Assembly: GCA_020636545.1 (NCBI GenBank)
Contig: JACJXS010000013.1
Span: forward strand, 122,867 to 186,866
Source: Chitinophagales bacterium
GTDB taxonomy: Bacteria > Bacteroidota > Bacteroidia > Chitinophagales > JADIYW01
Length of the DNA: 64,000 bases
Reading direction: 5' to 3'
This document shows, in pieces, positions 54,491 to 62,859 of the stretch. The stretch's first letter is position 1; the number at the start of each line of letters is the position of its first letter. The position numbers were made by a program, and so were the translations under genes. The notes below the pieces were generated by a model that was not told where the DNA came from, searched no databases, and saw only the letters and a list, made by a program, of their open reading frames with translations.

Positions 54491-55629
54491 TTATTTTTAA
54501 TATACTCTTATTATTTTCACTTTTTGCTTTAGTTTATAGCTATTTCTTATATCCATTGCTATTAAAAATAATATCAAGTTTTAATTTAGGCAAACAATCA
54601 ATATCTATTGATAATCATATAGATATAAAATACAAAGATATAAATATTATTATTCCAGTACATAATGAAGAAAGTATAATTGGCTCGAAACTAAAATCTA
54701 TCGTAAATCAAAATTATCCAAAGGAGAAAATAAAAATTTATATTGGCTTAGATGCTTGTACTGATAATTCAATTAAAGAGATTGAATATATTGATAGTCA
54801 ATTAAATATAATTAAATTTGAAAGTAAAACTAGAATAGGAAAACCTAAGCTTTTAAATCATTTATTTGAACTAATTCAAGATGAAGAATCTATAATTTTA
54901 GTAACAGATGCTGATATTCTTTTAGAAACTAATACTTTAATTGATATATCAAAATCATTTGATAATGAATTAAATATACTTACAGATTTAAAGTTAATAA
55001 ATAAGAACATCGAAGCAATAGAGGAAAATTTATATTTAGATTTGGAAAACACTATTAAGTCATGTGAGTCTAAAAACTTTCATATCTTCCAAGGTGTTTC
55101 TGGTGCATGTTATGCCATCAAACGAAAATACTTCAAGCCAATTCCTGAAAACTTTCTAGTAGATGATTTTTATATTTCAATACAGGCTTTGATGCAACAA
55201 CCATTTGCTACTTTTTTAGAAAATAGCTTTGTTTATGAAAATCGTCCAAAAGATATGTCATTAGAATTTAAAAGGAAAATTAGAATTGCTACTGGAAATT
55301 TTCAAAACTTATATTTTTTTGGCACAAAACTCTTAAATCCAATTTCTGCAATAGGCTTTACTTTTATTTCGCACAAATTATTCAGGTGGCTTACGCCTTT
55401 TTTTATGTTGTATATTTCTATCTATTTACTCATAAATTATACATTTATTATTTTAGCCTTAACACTCATTTTGCTATCTATTGTTTTCTTTTTAAGTATT
55501 TTTGAAGTTAAGAAATTCGTTAGAATTCCATTCTATTTTATAGCAATGCAAATTGCCGTTTTGATTGGGTTTTATCGCTTTCTAAAAGGTGTAAAAACAA
55601 ATATTTGGCAACCTACAAACAGAATTTAA
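54487..55629 (+). CDS. Family 2 glycosyltransferase, membrane-bound
   Basis: A 380-residue inverting glycosyltransferase. An N-terminal membrane helix (1-25) is followed by a GT-A domain: IIIPVHNEESIIGSKLKSI, DACTDNS, VTDADILLE (DxD-type metal site) and VDDFYISIQA. Two or three C-terminal membrane helices end the protein. It probably adds a sugar to a lipid-linked glycan on the cytoplasmic side. The start codon overlaps the permease stop (ATGA), which suits a role in surface polysaccharide or LPS. Confidence 0.87.
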   Translation: MIIFNILLLFSLFALVYSYFLYPLLLKIISSFNLGKQSISIDNHIDIKYKDINIIIPVHNEESIIGSKLKSIVNQNYPKEKIKIYIGLDACTDNSIKEIEYIDSQLNIIKFESKTRIGKPKLLNHLFELIQDEESIILVTDADILLETNTLIDISKSFDNELNILTDLKLINKNIEAIEENLYLDLENTIKSCESKNFHIFQGVSGACYAIKRKYFKPIPENFLVDDFYISIQALMQQPFATFLENSFVYENRPKDMSLEFKRKIRIATGNFQNLYFFGTKLLNPISAIGFTFISHKLFRWLTPFFMLYISIYLLINYTFIILALTLILLSIVFFLSIFEVKKFVRIPFYFIAMQIAVLIGFYRFLKGVKTNIWQPTNRI

Positions 55630-55630
55630 T

Positions 55631-56827
55631 ATGTTAGATACAATCGAATCCGCATTAGAGGATATAAAAAAAGGAAAATTAATTATTGTTGTTGATGATG
55701 AAGACCGCGAAAATGAAGGCGATTTTGTTACCGCAGCAAGAAATGTAACGCCAGAAATTATCAATTTCATGGCAACTCACGGTCGAGGCTTAATCTGTGC
55801 TCCTATTATTGAAGATGAATGTGATAGATTAGGTTTTGAGATGATGGTCAATAGTAATTCATCTCATTTTGATACACCTTTTACGGTTTCTATTGATTTA
55901 ATTGGCAATGGTTGTACTACTGGAATTTCAACTGCTGATAGAGCTAAAACCATACAAGCATTGGTTGACCCAAATAGTAAACCATCAGATTTTGGAAAAC
56001 CAGGACACATTTTTCCTTTAAAAGCAAAAAAAGAAGGCGTTTTAAGACGAACAGGTCATACCGAAGCAACAATAGATTTAGCAAGATTGGCAGGATTTGA
56101 ACCTGCTGGTGTGTTGGTAGAAATTATGAATGAGGACGGCACTATGGCTAGAACACCTGAATTATTAGAAATTGCAAAACGTTTTGATTTAAAAATTATT
56201 TCTATAAAAGACTTGGTTGAATATCGTTTAAAACACGAAAAACAAATTGAACGTGTTGTAGAAGTGAATATGCCTACAAAATATGGAGATTTTAAATTGA
56301 CGGCATACAAAGATATTCAAACTGGTGAGGAACATTTTGCATTAACAAAAGGCACTTGGGAAAAAGATGAGCCTGTTTTAGTTAGAGTACACTCTTCTTG
56401 TATTACTGGAGATATTTTAGGTTCATTGAGATGTGATTGTGGTGACCAATTACACGGTGCGATGGAAATGGTTCAAGAAGCAGGAAAAGGCGTTATCTTG
56501 TATATGATGCAAGAAGGAAGAGGTATTGGATTTTTTAATAAATTGAGAGCTTATAAATTGCAAGAAGAAGGCATGGATACCGTTGATGCTAATTTAGCTT
56601 TAGGTTTCAAAGCTGACCAACGTGATTTTGGTATTGGTGCTCAAATTTTAAGAGATTTGAATATTTCTAAATTAAAATTAATTACTAATAACCCAAAAAA
56701 GCGTGCTGCTCTTGGTGGTTACGGTTTAGAAATTGTAGAAAATATTCCCATCAAAATCGCACCAAATAAACATAACAAAAAGTATTTAGATACCAAACGT
56801 GATAAAATGGGACACGAACTTAGGTAA
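55631..56827 (+). CDS. ribBA: RibBA: DHBP synthase / GTP cyclohydrolase II
   Basis: A 398-residue fusion that supplies both precursors of riboflavin. The N-terminal DHBP synthase domain has DDEDRENEGDFV and FDTPFTVSIDL; the C-terminal GTP cyclohydrolase II domain begins near residue 205 with RVHSSCITGDILGSLRCDCG (zinc-binding Cys) and MQEGRGIGFFNK. Its ATG is 2 bp after the glycosyltransferase stop, though no functional link is evident. No FMN riboswitch was seen. Confidence 0.95.
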   Translation: MLDTIESALEDIKKGKLIIVVDDEDRENEGDFVTAARNVTPEIINFMATHGRGLICAPIIEDECDRLGFEMMVNSNSSHFDTPFTVSIDLIGNGCTTGISTADRAKTIQALVDPNSKPSDFGKPGHIFPLKAKKEGVLRRTGHTEATIDLARLAGFEPAGVLVEIMNEDGTMARTPELLEIAKRFDLKIISIKDLVEYRLKHEKQIERVVEVNMPTKYGDFKLTAYKDIQTGEEHFALTKGTWEKDEPVLVRVHSSCITGDILGSLRCDCGDQLHGAMEMVQEAGKGVILYMMQEGRGIGFFNKLRAYKLQEEGMDTVDANLALGFKADQRDFGIGAQILRDLNISKLKLITNNPKKRAALGGYGLEIVENIPIKIAPNKHNKKYLDTKRDKMGHELR

Positions 56828-56931
56828 CTAGACAAATAGTAAAGCATTAGAAAAAACATTTTGAGGAACAAAGTTTGCTTAATTGATAAAAACAGATAAA
56901 CACTTATTACTTTATACTTAAAATTTAAAAA

Positions 56932-57495
56932 ATGAGTAAAATTTTAATGTTAGATAATTATGATTCGTTTACATACAATATTGTACATTATGTAGAATCA
57001 TTTGATTTTAAAGTTGATGTGTTTAGAAATGATAAAATTGGCATTGAAGCTATCAATCAATATGACAAAATAATTTTATCTCCAGGTCCTGGAATTCCTG
57101 AAGAAGCAGGTATTTTATTAGATGTTATAAAAACTTATGCTCCAACGAAGTGTATTTTGGGTATTTGTTTAGGACATCAAGCGATTGGGCAAGTTTTTGG
57201 TGCAGAGTTGTATAATGTAGGACAAGTTATACATGGGAAAACTAGAAACACTATTATCAAAGAGCAAGATATAATTTTTGATGGTTTGGACACTAATTTT
57301 GAAAGTGGTCGTTACCATTCTTGGGCAATTAAAAATATTCAAGCACCTTTGCAAGTTACAGCCATTGATGATGACGGCATTGTACAAGCTATTAGACATC
57401 AAGAATATAATGTAAGAGGTGTTCAATTTCATCCTGAAAGTGTAATGACACCCAACGGAAAAAAAATCATTGAAAATTGGCTTTTCAAATGCTAA
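56932..57495 (+). CDS. Glutamine amidotransferase of anthranilate / aminodeoxychorismate synthase
   Basis: A 187-residue class I amidotransferase (TrpG/PabA). The N-terminus MLDNYDSFTYNIVHYV, the nucleophile loop GICLGHQAIGQVFGAEL with Cys79 and the HPES motif (VQFHPESVMTP) mark it. It supplies ammonia to chorismate for tryptophan or folate. Neither TrpE nor PabB is adjacent, so it may serve both. Confidence 0.92.
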   Translation: MSKILMLDNYDSFTYNIVHYVESFDFKVDVFRNDKIGIEAINQYDKIILSPGPGIPEEAGILLDVIKTYAPTKCILGICLGHQAIGQVFGAELYNVGQVIHGKTRNTIIKEQDIIFDGLDTNFESGRYHSWAIKNIQAPLQVTAIDDDGIVQAIRHQEYNVRGVQFHPESVMTPNGKKIIENWLFKC

Positions 57496-57522
57496 TTTAT
57501 ATCTTTATCCATCCTATACATT

Positions 57523-57596
57523 GGGGCATTAGCTCAGCTGGCTAGAGTGCTTGACTGGCAGTCAAGAGGTCATCGGTTCGACTCCGATATGCTCCA
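57523..57596 (+). tRNA. tRNA-Ala (anticodon GGC)
   Basis: 74 bases fold as a cloverleaf: acceptor GGGGCAT/ATGCTCC with one G-U pair, D arm TAGCTCAGCTGG, anticodon stem CTTGA/TCAAG with loop CTGGCAG (anticodon GGC), T arm ATCGG TTCGACT CCGAT. Discriminator A; CCA is not encoded. It lies 27 bp after the amidotransferase gene. Confidence 0.95.
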
Positions 57597-57685
57597 CTCC
57601 TATTATGATTGATTTATTGATAAGATTTATGGATAGAAATTTTCTTTTTCTGTAATAGGTTTACACAGTTTTAGAGATATTGTCT

Positions 57686-57714
57686 AAAAAAAAAAGCTGC
57701 CCTTTTCGGACAGC
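57686..57714 (-). terminator. Intrinsic terminator of rny
   Basis: On the minus strand GCTGTCC pairs with GGGCAGC (one G-U pair) and is followed by ten T. It is 27 bases after the rny stop. Confidence 0.85.
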
Positions 57715-57740
57715 CTCTTTCACATTATAGTCTCTATTAT

Positions 57741-59339
57741 TTATTTTGCAACAGACACACCTCTAGTTTCTCGAATAACCGTAACTTTTATTTGACCAGG
57801 GTAAGTCATTTCATCTTGGATCTGTTGTGCAATTTTAAATGCTGTTTCTTCTACATCTTTATCTGAAGTTTTTCCAGCTTCAACAATAACACGTAATTCA
57901 CGACCTGCTTGAATTGCATACGCTTTTTCAACACCATTATAATTTAAAGCCAATTTTTCTAATTCTGCAATACGCTTCATATAGCTTTCCATTATTTCAC
58001 GTCTTGCTCCAGGTCTAGCTCCAGAAATAGCATCACAAGCTTGGATAATTGGAGAAATCACAAATAACATTTCCATCTCATCATGGTGTGCACCAACTGC
58101 ATTCACAATAGCAGGATGCTCTCCATATCGCTCACATAATTTTGCACCTAATAAAGCGTGAGATAATTCTGGATCTTCATCAGAAACTTTTCCTATATCG
58201 TGTAATAAACCAGCACGTTTTGCCATTTTTGCATTTAAGCCTAATTCACTAGCCATAATAGCACATAAATTAGAAACCTCGCGTGAATGTTGTAATAAGT
58301 TTTGTCCATAAGAAGAACGGAAACGCATTTTTCCAACTATCTTTATCAATTCAGGATGTAAACCATGAATGCCTAAATCAATAACCGTACGCTCTCCTAT
58401 CTCCATAATTTGTTGCTCCAACATCTTCTCGGTTTTTGCCACAACTTCTTCAATTCTAGCTGGGTGAATTCTACCATCAGTAACTAAGCGTTGTAATGAT
58501 AGTCTTGCAATCTCTCTTTTATAAGGGTCAAAACCTGAGATTACAATCGCTTCAGGTGTATCATCAACAATGATTTCGACACCTGTTGCAGCTTCTAAGG
58601 CTCTGATATTTCTACCTTCACGACCAATAATTTGACCTTTTTGGTCATCGCTTTGTAAATTAAAAACAGAAATGGCATTTTCGATAGCATTTTCTGCTGC
58701 CACTCTTTGTATAGATTGTATGATGATTTTTTTGGCTTCTTTATTTGCTTTTAATTTAGCTTCATCCATCACCATTTTAACGTGAGCAATAGCTTCAGTT
58801 TGTGCCTTACCTTTTAACTGTTCTACCAGTTGAGCTTTGGCATCTTCGGCTGAAAGTTTTGCGATTTGCTCTAATTTGCTAATATGTTCTTGATGTGCCT
58901 TTTCTAAATCTGCTTGTTTAGCATTCATCACTTCCAATTGAAGTTGAAGTTTGGCTTTTATTTCTTCATTATCCTTTTCTTGTTTGCCAGCGTTTGCCAA
59001 ACGATCTTTTAATGATTGTTCTACTTGCTTCAATCTATTTTCAGTCTCGACCGTTTTTTTATTTCTTTGGTCAATTTCCTTATTGTGTTCTTCTTTCAAC
59101 TTAAAGAAATGTTCTTTTGCCTCCAACATTTTATCTTTCTTGGTTGCTTCGGCCAAAGTACTAGCTTCTTTAACAATAATTTCTGATTCTTTTTTGGCAT
59201 TATCTACCATACTTTGAGCTTTTTCCTCAAGTAATTTAGCTTCTTGTAATTGCTTATCTACATTTGCTTTAAACAAAAATTTGCCTATTACAATTCCAAT
59301 AATCAATGCAACTACACCTGCTATAACTATTTCTATCAT
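57741..59339 (-). CDS. rny: Ribonuclease Y
   Basis: A membrane-anchored endoribonuclease (532 aa from this start) that initiates mRNA decay. An N-terminal membrane helix (IEIVIAGVVALIIGIVIG), a long coiled coil (about 30-200), a KH domain with GQIIGREGRNIRALEAATG, and an HD domain with GLLHDIGK and GAHHDE. The frame is open to 59390, but the ATG at 59339 follows a strong GGAGGAAAA ribosome-binding site and begins at the membrane helix, so it is chosen. It is the last gene of the pheT-zapA-rny run. Confidence 0.94.
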   Translation of the reverse strand: MIEIVIAGVVALIIGIVIGKFLFKANVDKQLQEAKLLEEKAQSMVDNAKKESEIIVKEASTLAEATKKDKMLEAKEHFFKLKEEHNKEIDQRNKKTVETENRLKQVEQSLKDRLANAGKQEKDNEEIKAKLQLQLEVMNAKQADLEKAHQEHISKLEQIAKLSAEDAKAQLVEQLKGKAQTEAIAHVKMVMDEAKLKANKEAKKIIIQSIQRVAAENAIENAISVFNLQSDDQKGQIIGREGRNIRALEAATGVEIIVDDTPEAIVISGFDPYKREIARLSLQRLVTDGRIHPARIEEVVAKTEKMLEQQIMEIGERTVIDLGIHGLHPELIKIVGKMRFRSSYGQNLLQHSREVSNLCAIMASELGLNAKMAKRAGLLHDIGKVSDEDPELSHALLGAKLCERYGEHPAIVNAVGAHHDEMEMLFVISPIIQACDAISGARPGARREIMESYMKRIAELEKLALNYNGVEKAYAIQAGRELRVIVEAGKTSDKDVEETAFKIAQQIQDEMTYPGQIKVTVIRETRGVSVAK

Positions 59340-59343
59340 TTTT

Positions 59344-59349
59344 CCTCCT
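59344..59349 (-). promoter_or_regulatory. Shine-Dalgarno site of rny
   Basis: AGGAGG on the minus strand, 4 bases before the ATG at 59339. Such a full site is rare in this window, where most genes have none. Confidence 0.7.
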
Positions 59350-59417
59350 TTTTTATTGTTTATAAATAAATCTACAATAATAAAAGACAATAAAAACTTA
59401 AAGCAAATCTATACAAA

Positions 59418-59717
59418 TCAAAATAGGGTAATTCCTAAACTCCTATCTAATAGTTGTTCCAATTCATCAAATTTGGCTTCTAATGAAGCAGAATTGGTAA
59501 TTTTATTTTTAGATTGAAGCATATCAGCAGTCGTTTGTAGTGCTATCATCGACAAGAAATCTTGCTTATCACGAGTTAATAACGTTTTCTGGAATTCAGA
59601 AATTTTATCGTTAATCTCTTTCGCAGCCTGTCTTACAAAACTCTCTTCTTCTCCAGAAACTTTGAGTTTGTATGGGCGACCAGCCACCATGATATTGATA
59701 TTATTTTGTTCTGCCAT
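59418..59717 (-). CDS. zapA: Cell division protein ZapA
   Basis: A 99-residue ZapA: N-terminal beta-hairpin domain (INIMVAGRPYKLKVSGEE) and C-terminal helical coiled coil (KQDFLSMIALQTTADML). It crosslinks FtsZ filaments at the division site. It shares the base at 59717 with the coiled-coil gene upstream, so the two are coupled. Rny starts 78 bp downstream. Confidence 0.88.
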   Translation of the reverse strand: MAEQNNINIMVAGRPYKLKVSGEEESFVRQAAKEINDKISEFQKTLLTRDKQDFLSMIALQTTADMLQSKNKITNSASLEAKFDELEQLLDRSLGITLF

Positions 59718-60124
59718 TATGGGTTTATCAATTCTAAAATATCATCAATTTTATTGATATGTTGTTCAATTTGTTTCTTTAATGCTTCTCTTTCCTCTAC
59801 ATTCGCTATCACTGCATTTGATTCTTTAACTTTTAAAGCTTCTTTTAAAGTTTGATTTTCAATTTTAATTTGTTCTAAATTTTTATTTAATATCTCTTGT
59901 TGTTGTTCTAATTCCTTAATATAATTTTGTTGGTTAATAATTTCAGTTTGCTGTTCTTCTTTATTTAATTCACTGTTTTGTTCAGTTAAAGATTTATTAC
60001 TTTTCTCTAATTCATTGATTTTATTTCGTAAAGTTAATTCAACTTCTTCTAATTTCTTATTTTTTTCTATAATAAGATGAATTTTTTTTACGATTCTATT
60101 CCATCTATCATCTAACTTACTCAT
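59717..60124 (-). CDS. Coiled-coil protein between pheT and zapA
   Basis: A 135-residue protein that is almost entirely coiled coil (Leu/Glu/Asn/Gln heptads from about residue 10 to 128). It has no catalytic motif. Its place next to zapA and its shape suggest a ZapB-like division partner, but this is inference. It begins at the last base of pheT. Confidence 0.65.
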   Translation of the reverse strand: MSKLDDRWNRIVKKIHLIIEKNKKLEEVELTLRNKINELEKSNKSLTEQNSELNKEEQQTEIINQQNYIKELEQQQEILNKNLEQIKIENQTLKEALKVKESNAVIANVEEREALKKQIEQHINKIDDILELINP

Positions 60125-62547
60125 TATCTTACTGTTGCATTAAATTCTTTTTGAAATACTTGTATCATCTTTTGCATAATGGAATCAATATCTGCATCTT
60201 GTAAAGTTTTATGTTCGTCTTTAAATATAAAACTTAATGCATAAGATTGTTCATTAGCTTTCATTTTATCATCTGTATAAATATCAAAGATATCAATTTT
60301 TTGTAATAATTTTTTACCTATTTTTTCTGCAACAGTTTTTAATTCTTCAAACTTAATTTCTTTATTCAACAATAAAGCCAAATCTCTTTTAACTGAAGGA
60401 AATTTAGAAATTGGCTTATAGCTTACTTTATTACTATTGTATAATTCAATTAATTTCAACCAATTAAATTCTGCAAAATAAACTTCTTGTTTAATATCAA
60501 ATAAAGTAGTCCAATTGCTTGAAACTTTTCCAAATTTCACAATAATAGCATCATTAATTGCATATTCCAATCCATAATCAAAATACTTAGATTCCGAAAA
60601 TGTTATTTCAAATTGATTTATACCAATTTTTTGTAATAAGCGATTAACAGAAGTCTTCAAGGTAAAGAAATCTGTTTTTTGAGCAGTAGCTTTCCAATTG
60701 GGTTCTTGTTTCAAACCAAAATGACACAAAATTAAATGCTCTTGTTCAATATAATCTTGTCCGTTTTTATGATAAGTTCTACCTAACTCAAACAATCTTA
60801 AATTACTGTTTTTGTGATTGTTATTATAACTTACTGTTTCCAAAGTAGAAAATAACATATTATTTCGCAATACATCTAATTCTACATTTATAGAACTCAA
60901 TAAATTCACCCAATTTTCCCTTGCTGGTTCAAATTTTTCAATCAATTTAGATTTAGACAGTGGGTTAGTTAAAATCTCAGCATAACCAATCGAAGTTAAA
61001 TCATTGGCTACTTGTTCATAAATTTGTTCTGGATTTTTTGTTTCAGTAATATTTACTGAAGCATTTATTTTTGATGGTATCAATATATTGTTAAATCCAT
61101 AAATCCTCAAAATATCTTCAATGACATCAACTTCTCTTTGTACATCTGCACGATAAGGTGGCACTAATAAATCGGTACCAAGGTCTGTTAGATTTATTAC
61201 CTTAATTTCTAATAAATCTAAAATTTTCAGAATCTGTTCGTTAGTAATAGAAGCTCCGGTTATTTGCCTAACCTTATTAAAATTTAACTTTATTTCAAAA
61301 TGATTAAATTCCTCATTTTCAATATTATACATATTTGAAAGTAAAGTAATATTTGAATCTATTTGCTGTAATAAAAATATAGCTCTTTCTAAAGCTATTT
61401 GTGTAATGTTTGGATCTATTCCTTTTTCAAAATGCATAGCAGCATCTGTTTTTAATTGGTGTTTTGTTGAAGTTTTTCTAATAGACTTGGGATTAAAATA
61501 AGCACTTTCTAAGAATATAGACTTTGTATTTTCAGTTACCCCAGATTTTTTCCCTCCATAAACTCCTGCTATACACATCGGTTCTTCAGCATTACAAATC
61601 ATCAACTCAGTACCTGAAAGTTTAATTTCTGAACCATCTAAAGTAATAAATGGGGTATTTTCCTTAACTTTTTTGACAATAATTTCATTGCCTGAAATTG
61701 CTGTAAGATCAAAAGCGTGTAAAGGCTGTCCAAGTTCGTGCATGACAAAATTCGTAACATCAACGATATAATTAATCGGCTTTTGTCCAATTGCTCTCAA
61801 CTTATTTTGCAACCAAATTGGTGATTCTTGAATGGAAATATTTCCCAATAGAATACCTAAATATTTTGGACAATCTTCTTTATCTTCTACTGATACTTTA
61901 AAACCCTGTTCTATCTTATGAGTATCTTGATAGGTTTCAATGGCTTTTAACTTAATATTTTTGTTATTTCTATAATTATACGCCGCCATCAAATCTCGTG
62001 CAACGCCGATATGAGAATGTGCATCTGAGCGATTAGGTGTTAAGCCAATTTCAATAATGGTATCTTTATAAACATTAAAAAGTGAGCTTACTGGAATACC
62101 AATTTCAGTATTTTCATCTAAAACCAAAATTCCATCGTGGCTCTCTCCTATTCCGATTTCATCTTCCGCACAAATCATTCCAACAGATTCCACACCTCTA
62201 ATCTTTGCTTTTTTAATCAAAAAAGGCTCTCCTTTCGTGGGAAAAATTTGTGTGCCAACCAAGGCAACAATTACTTTTTGCCCTGCTGCAACATTTGGCG
62301 CTCCACAAACAATTTGCAAAACTTCATTTCCAATATCTACTTTACAAACAGACAATTTATCTGCGTCTGGATGTTTTTCTTTTTCTTGAACAAATCCTAC
62401 GACTAAACCTTCTAATCCACCTTTGATAGATACATAATCTTCAACGCCTTCAACTTCCAAACCAATATCTGTCAATAATACACTAATTTCTTCCACAGAA
62501 AGTGGAATATCAACATAATCTCTTAACCAATTCAACGAAATTTCCAT
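60124..62547 (-). CDS. pheT: Phenylalanyl-tRNA synthetase beta subunit
   Basis: An 807-residue PheT. Order: N-terminal region MEISLNWLRDYVDIPL, tRNA-binding EMAP-like domain with HPDADKLSVCKVDIG, B3/B4 editing domain with LGQPLHAFDL, B5 domain with VPPYRADVQREVDVIEDI, and C-terminal FDX-ACB domain with KFPSVKRDLALLL. With PheS it charges tRNA-Phe; pheS is not in this window, which is common in the phylum. It starts the run to zapA and rny. Confidence 0.95.
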   Translation of the reverse strand: MEISLNWLRDYVDIPLSVEEISVLLTDIGLEVEGVEDYVSIKGGLEGLVVGFVQEKEKHPDADKLSVCKVDIGNEVLQIVCGAPNVAAGQKVIVALVGTQIFPTKGEPFLIKKAKIRGVESVGMICAEDEIGIGESHDGILVLDENTEIGIPVSSLFNVYKDTIIEIGLTPNRSDAHSHIGVARDLMAAYNYRNNKNIKLKAIETYQDTHKIEQGFKVSVEDKEDCPKYLGILLGNISIQESPIWLQNKLRAIGQKPINYIVDVTNFVMHELGQPLHAFDLTAISGNEIIVKKVKENTPFITLDGSEIKLSGTELMICNAEEPMCIAGVYGGKKSGVTENTKSIFLESAYFNPKSIRKTSTKHQLKTDAAMHFEKGIDPNITQIALERAIFLLQQIDSNITLLSNMYNIENEEFNHFEIKLNFNKVRQITGASITNEQILKILDLLEIKVINLTDLGTDLLVPPYRADVQREVDVIEDILRIYGFNNILIPSKINASVNITETKNPEQIYEQVANDLTSIGYAEILTNPLSKSKLIEKFEPARENWVNLLSSINVELDVLRNNMLFSTLETVSYNNNHKNSNLRLFELGRTYHKNGQDYIEQEHLILCHFGLKQEPNWKATAQKTDFFTLKTSVNRLLQKIGINQFEITFSESKYFDYGLEYAINDAIIVKFGKVSSNWTTLFDIKQEVYFAEFNWLKLIELYNSNKVSYKPISKFPSVKRDLALLLNKEIKFEELKTVAEKIGKKLLQKIDIFDIYTDDKMKANEQSYALSFIFKDEHKTLQDADIDSIMQKMIQVFQKEFNATVR

Positions 62548-62552
62548 ACTTG

Positions 62553-62585
62553 CAAAATTACATTTTTGAAATTAGATTCTAGCAA
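62553..62585 (-). promoter_or_regulatory. pheT promoter
   Basis: On the minus strand TTG (62583-62585) and TAATTTTG (62553-62560) are 22 bp apart. The -7 element ends 5 bases before the ATG at 62547, giving an almost leaderless mRNA. Confidence 0.5.
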
Positions 62586-62715
62586 TTTCAATCAAAATAA
62601 AAAGTAAAAAAAACAATATATACTTTTAGAAATAAGACAAACTTTTATTGTTATAGACTTGTTGTATATTAGTTTTTCTCAGAATTTTAGGAAAGACACA
62701 ATGAAAACATTTTAA

Positions 62716-62747
62716 TTTGACAAGCAACAGCTTCATTACTATATTTG
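62716..62747 (+). promoter_or_regulatory. Orphan plus-strand promoter
   Basis: TTTG (62716-62719) and TATATTTG (62740-62747) with 20 bp between fit the consensus closely, yet no plus-strand gene follows before the convergent rpsA gene. Confidence 0.45.
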
Positions 62748-62754
62748 GCAAATA

Positions 62755-62843
62755 CAAAAACAGTTTACAAATTCTCTTAAAACCACTATAGATAAAGAAA
62801 TAGAGAGAAATAAAAACGGCTACCTTTGGGTAGCCGTTTATTA
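62755..62843 (+). ncRNA. Candidate small RNA
   Basis: A transcript from the orphan promoter would run about 90 bases and end at the 62815-62838 hairpin (followed by TATTATT on this strand). There is no open reading frame of note. No known RNA family was recognised. Confidence 0.25.
62815..62838 (-). terminator. Intrinsic terminator of rpsA
   Basis: A perfect 10-bp stem (AACGGCTACC/GGTAGCCGTT, loop TTTG) followed on the minus strand by TTTATTT, 21 bases after the rpsA stop. Confidence 0.85.
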
Positions 62844-62859
62844 TTAAGGTGAATATTTA

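Larger units (their letters stand above)
62586..62859. other. pheT-rpsA intergenic region with orphan promoter
   Basis: The region between the pheT start and the rpsA stop (312 bp with the promoter) holds no protein gene. It contains a plus-strand promoter-like pair and, 70 bp on, a hairpin that could end a transcript in either direction. Confidence 0.5.

Noticed and set aside
59340..59417. 6S RNA between zapA and rny
   Set aside because: The gap is only 78 bp and shows no long hairpin.
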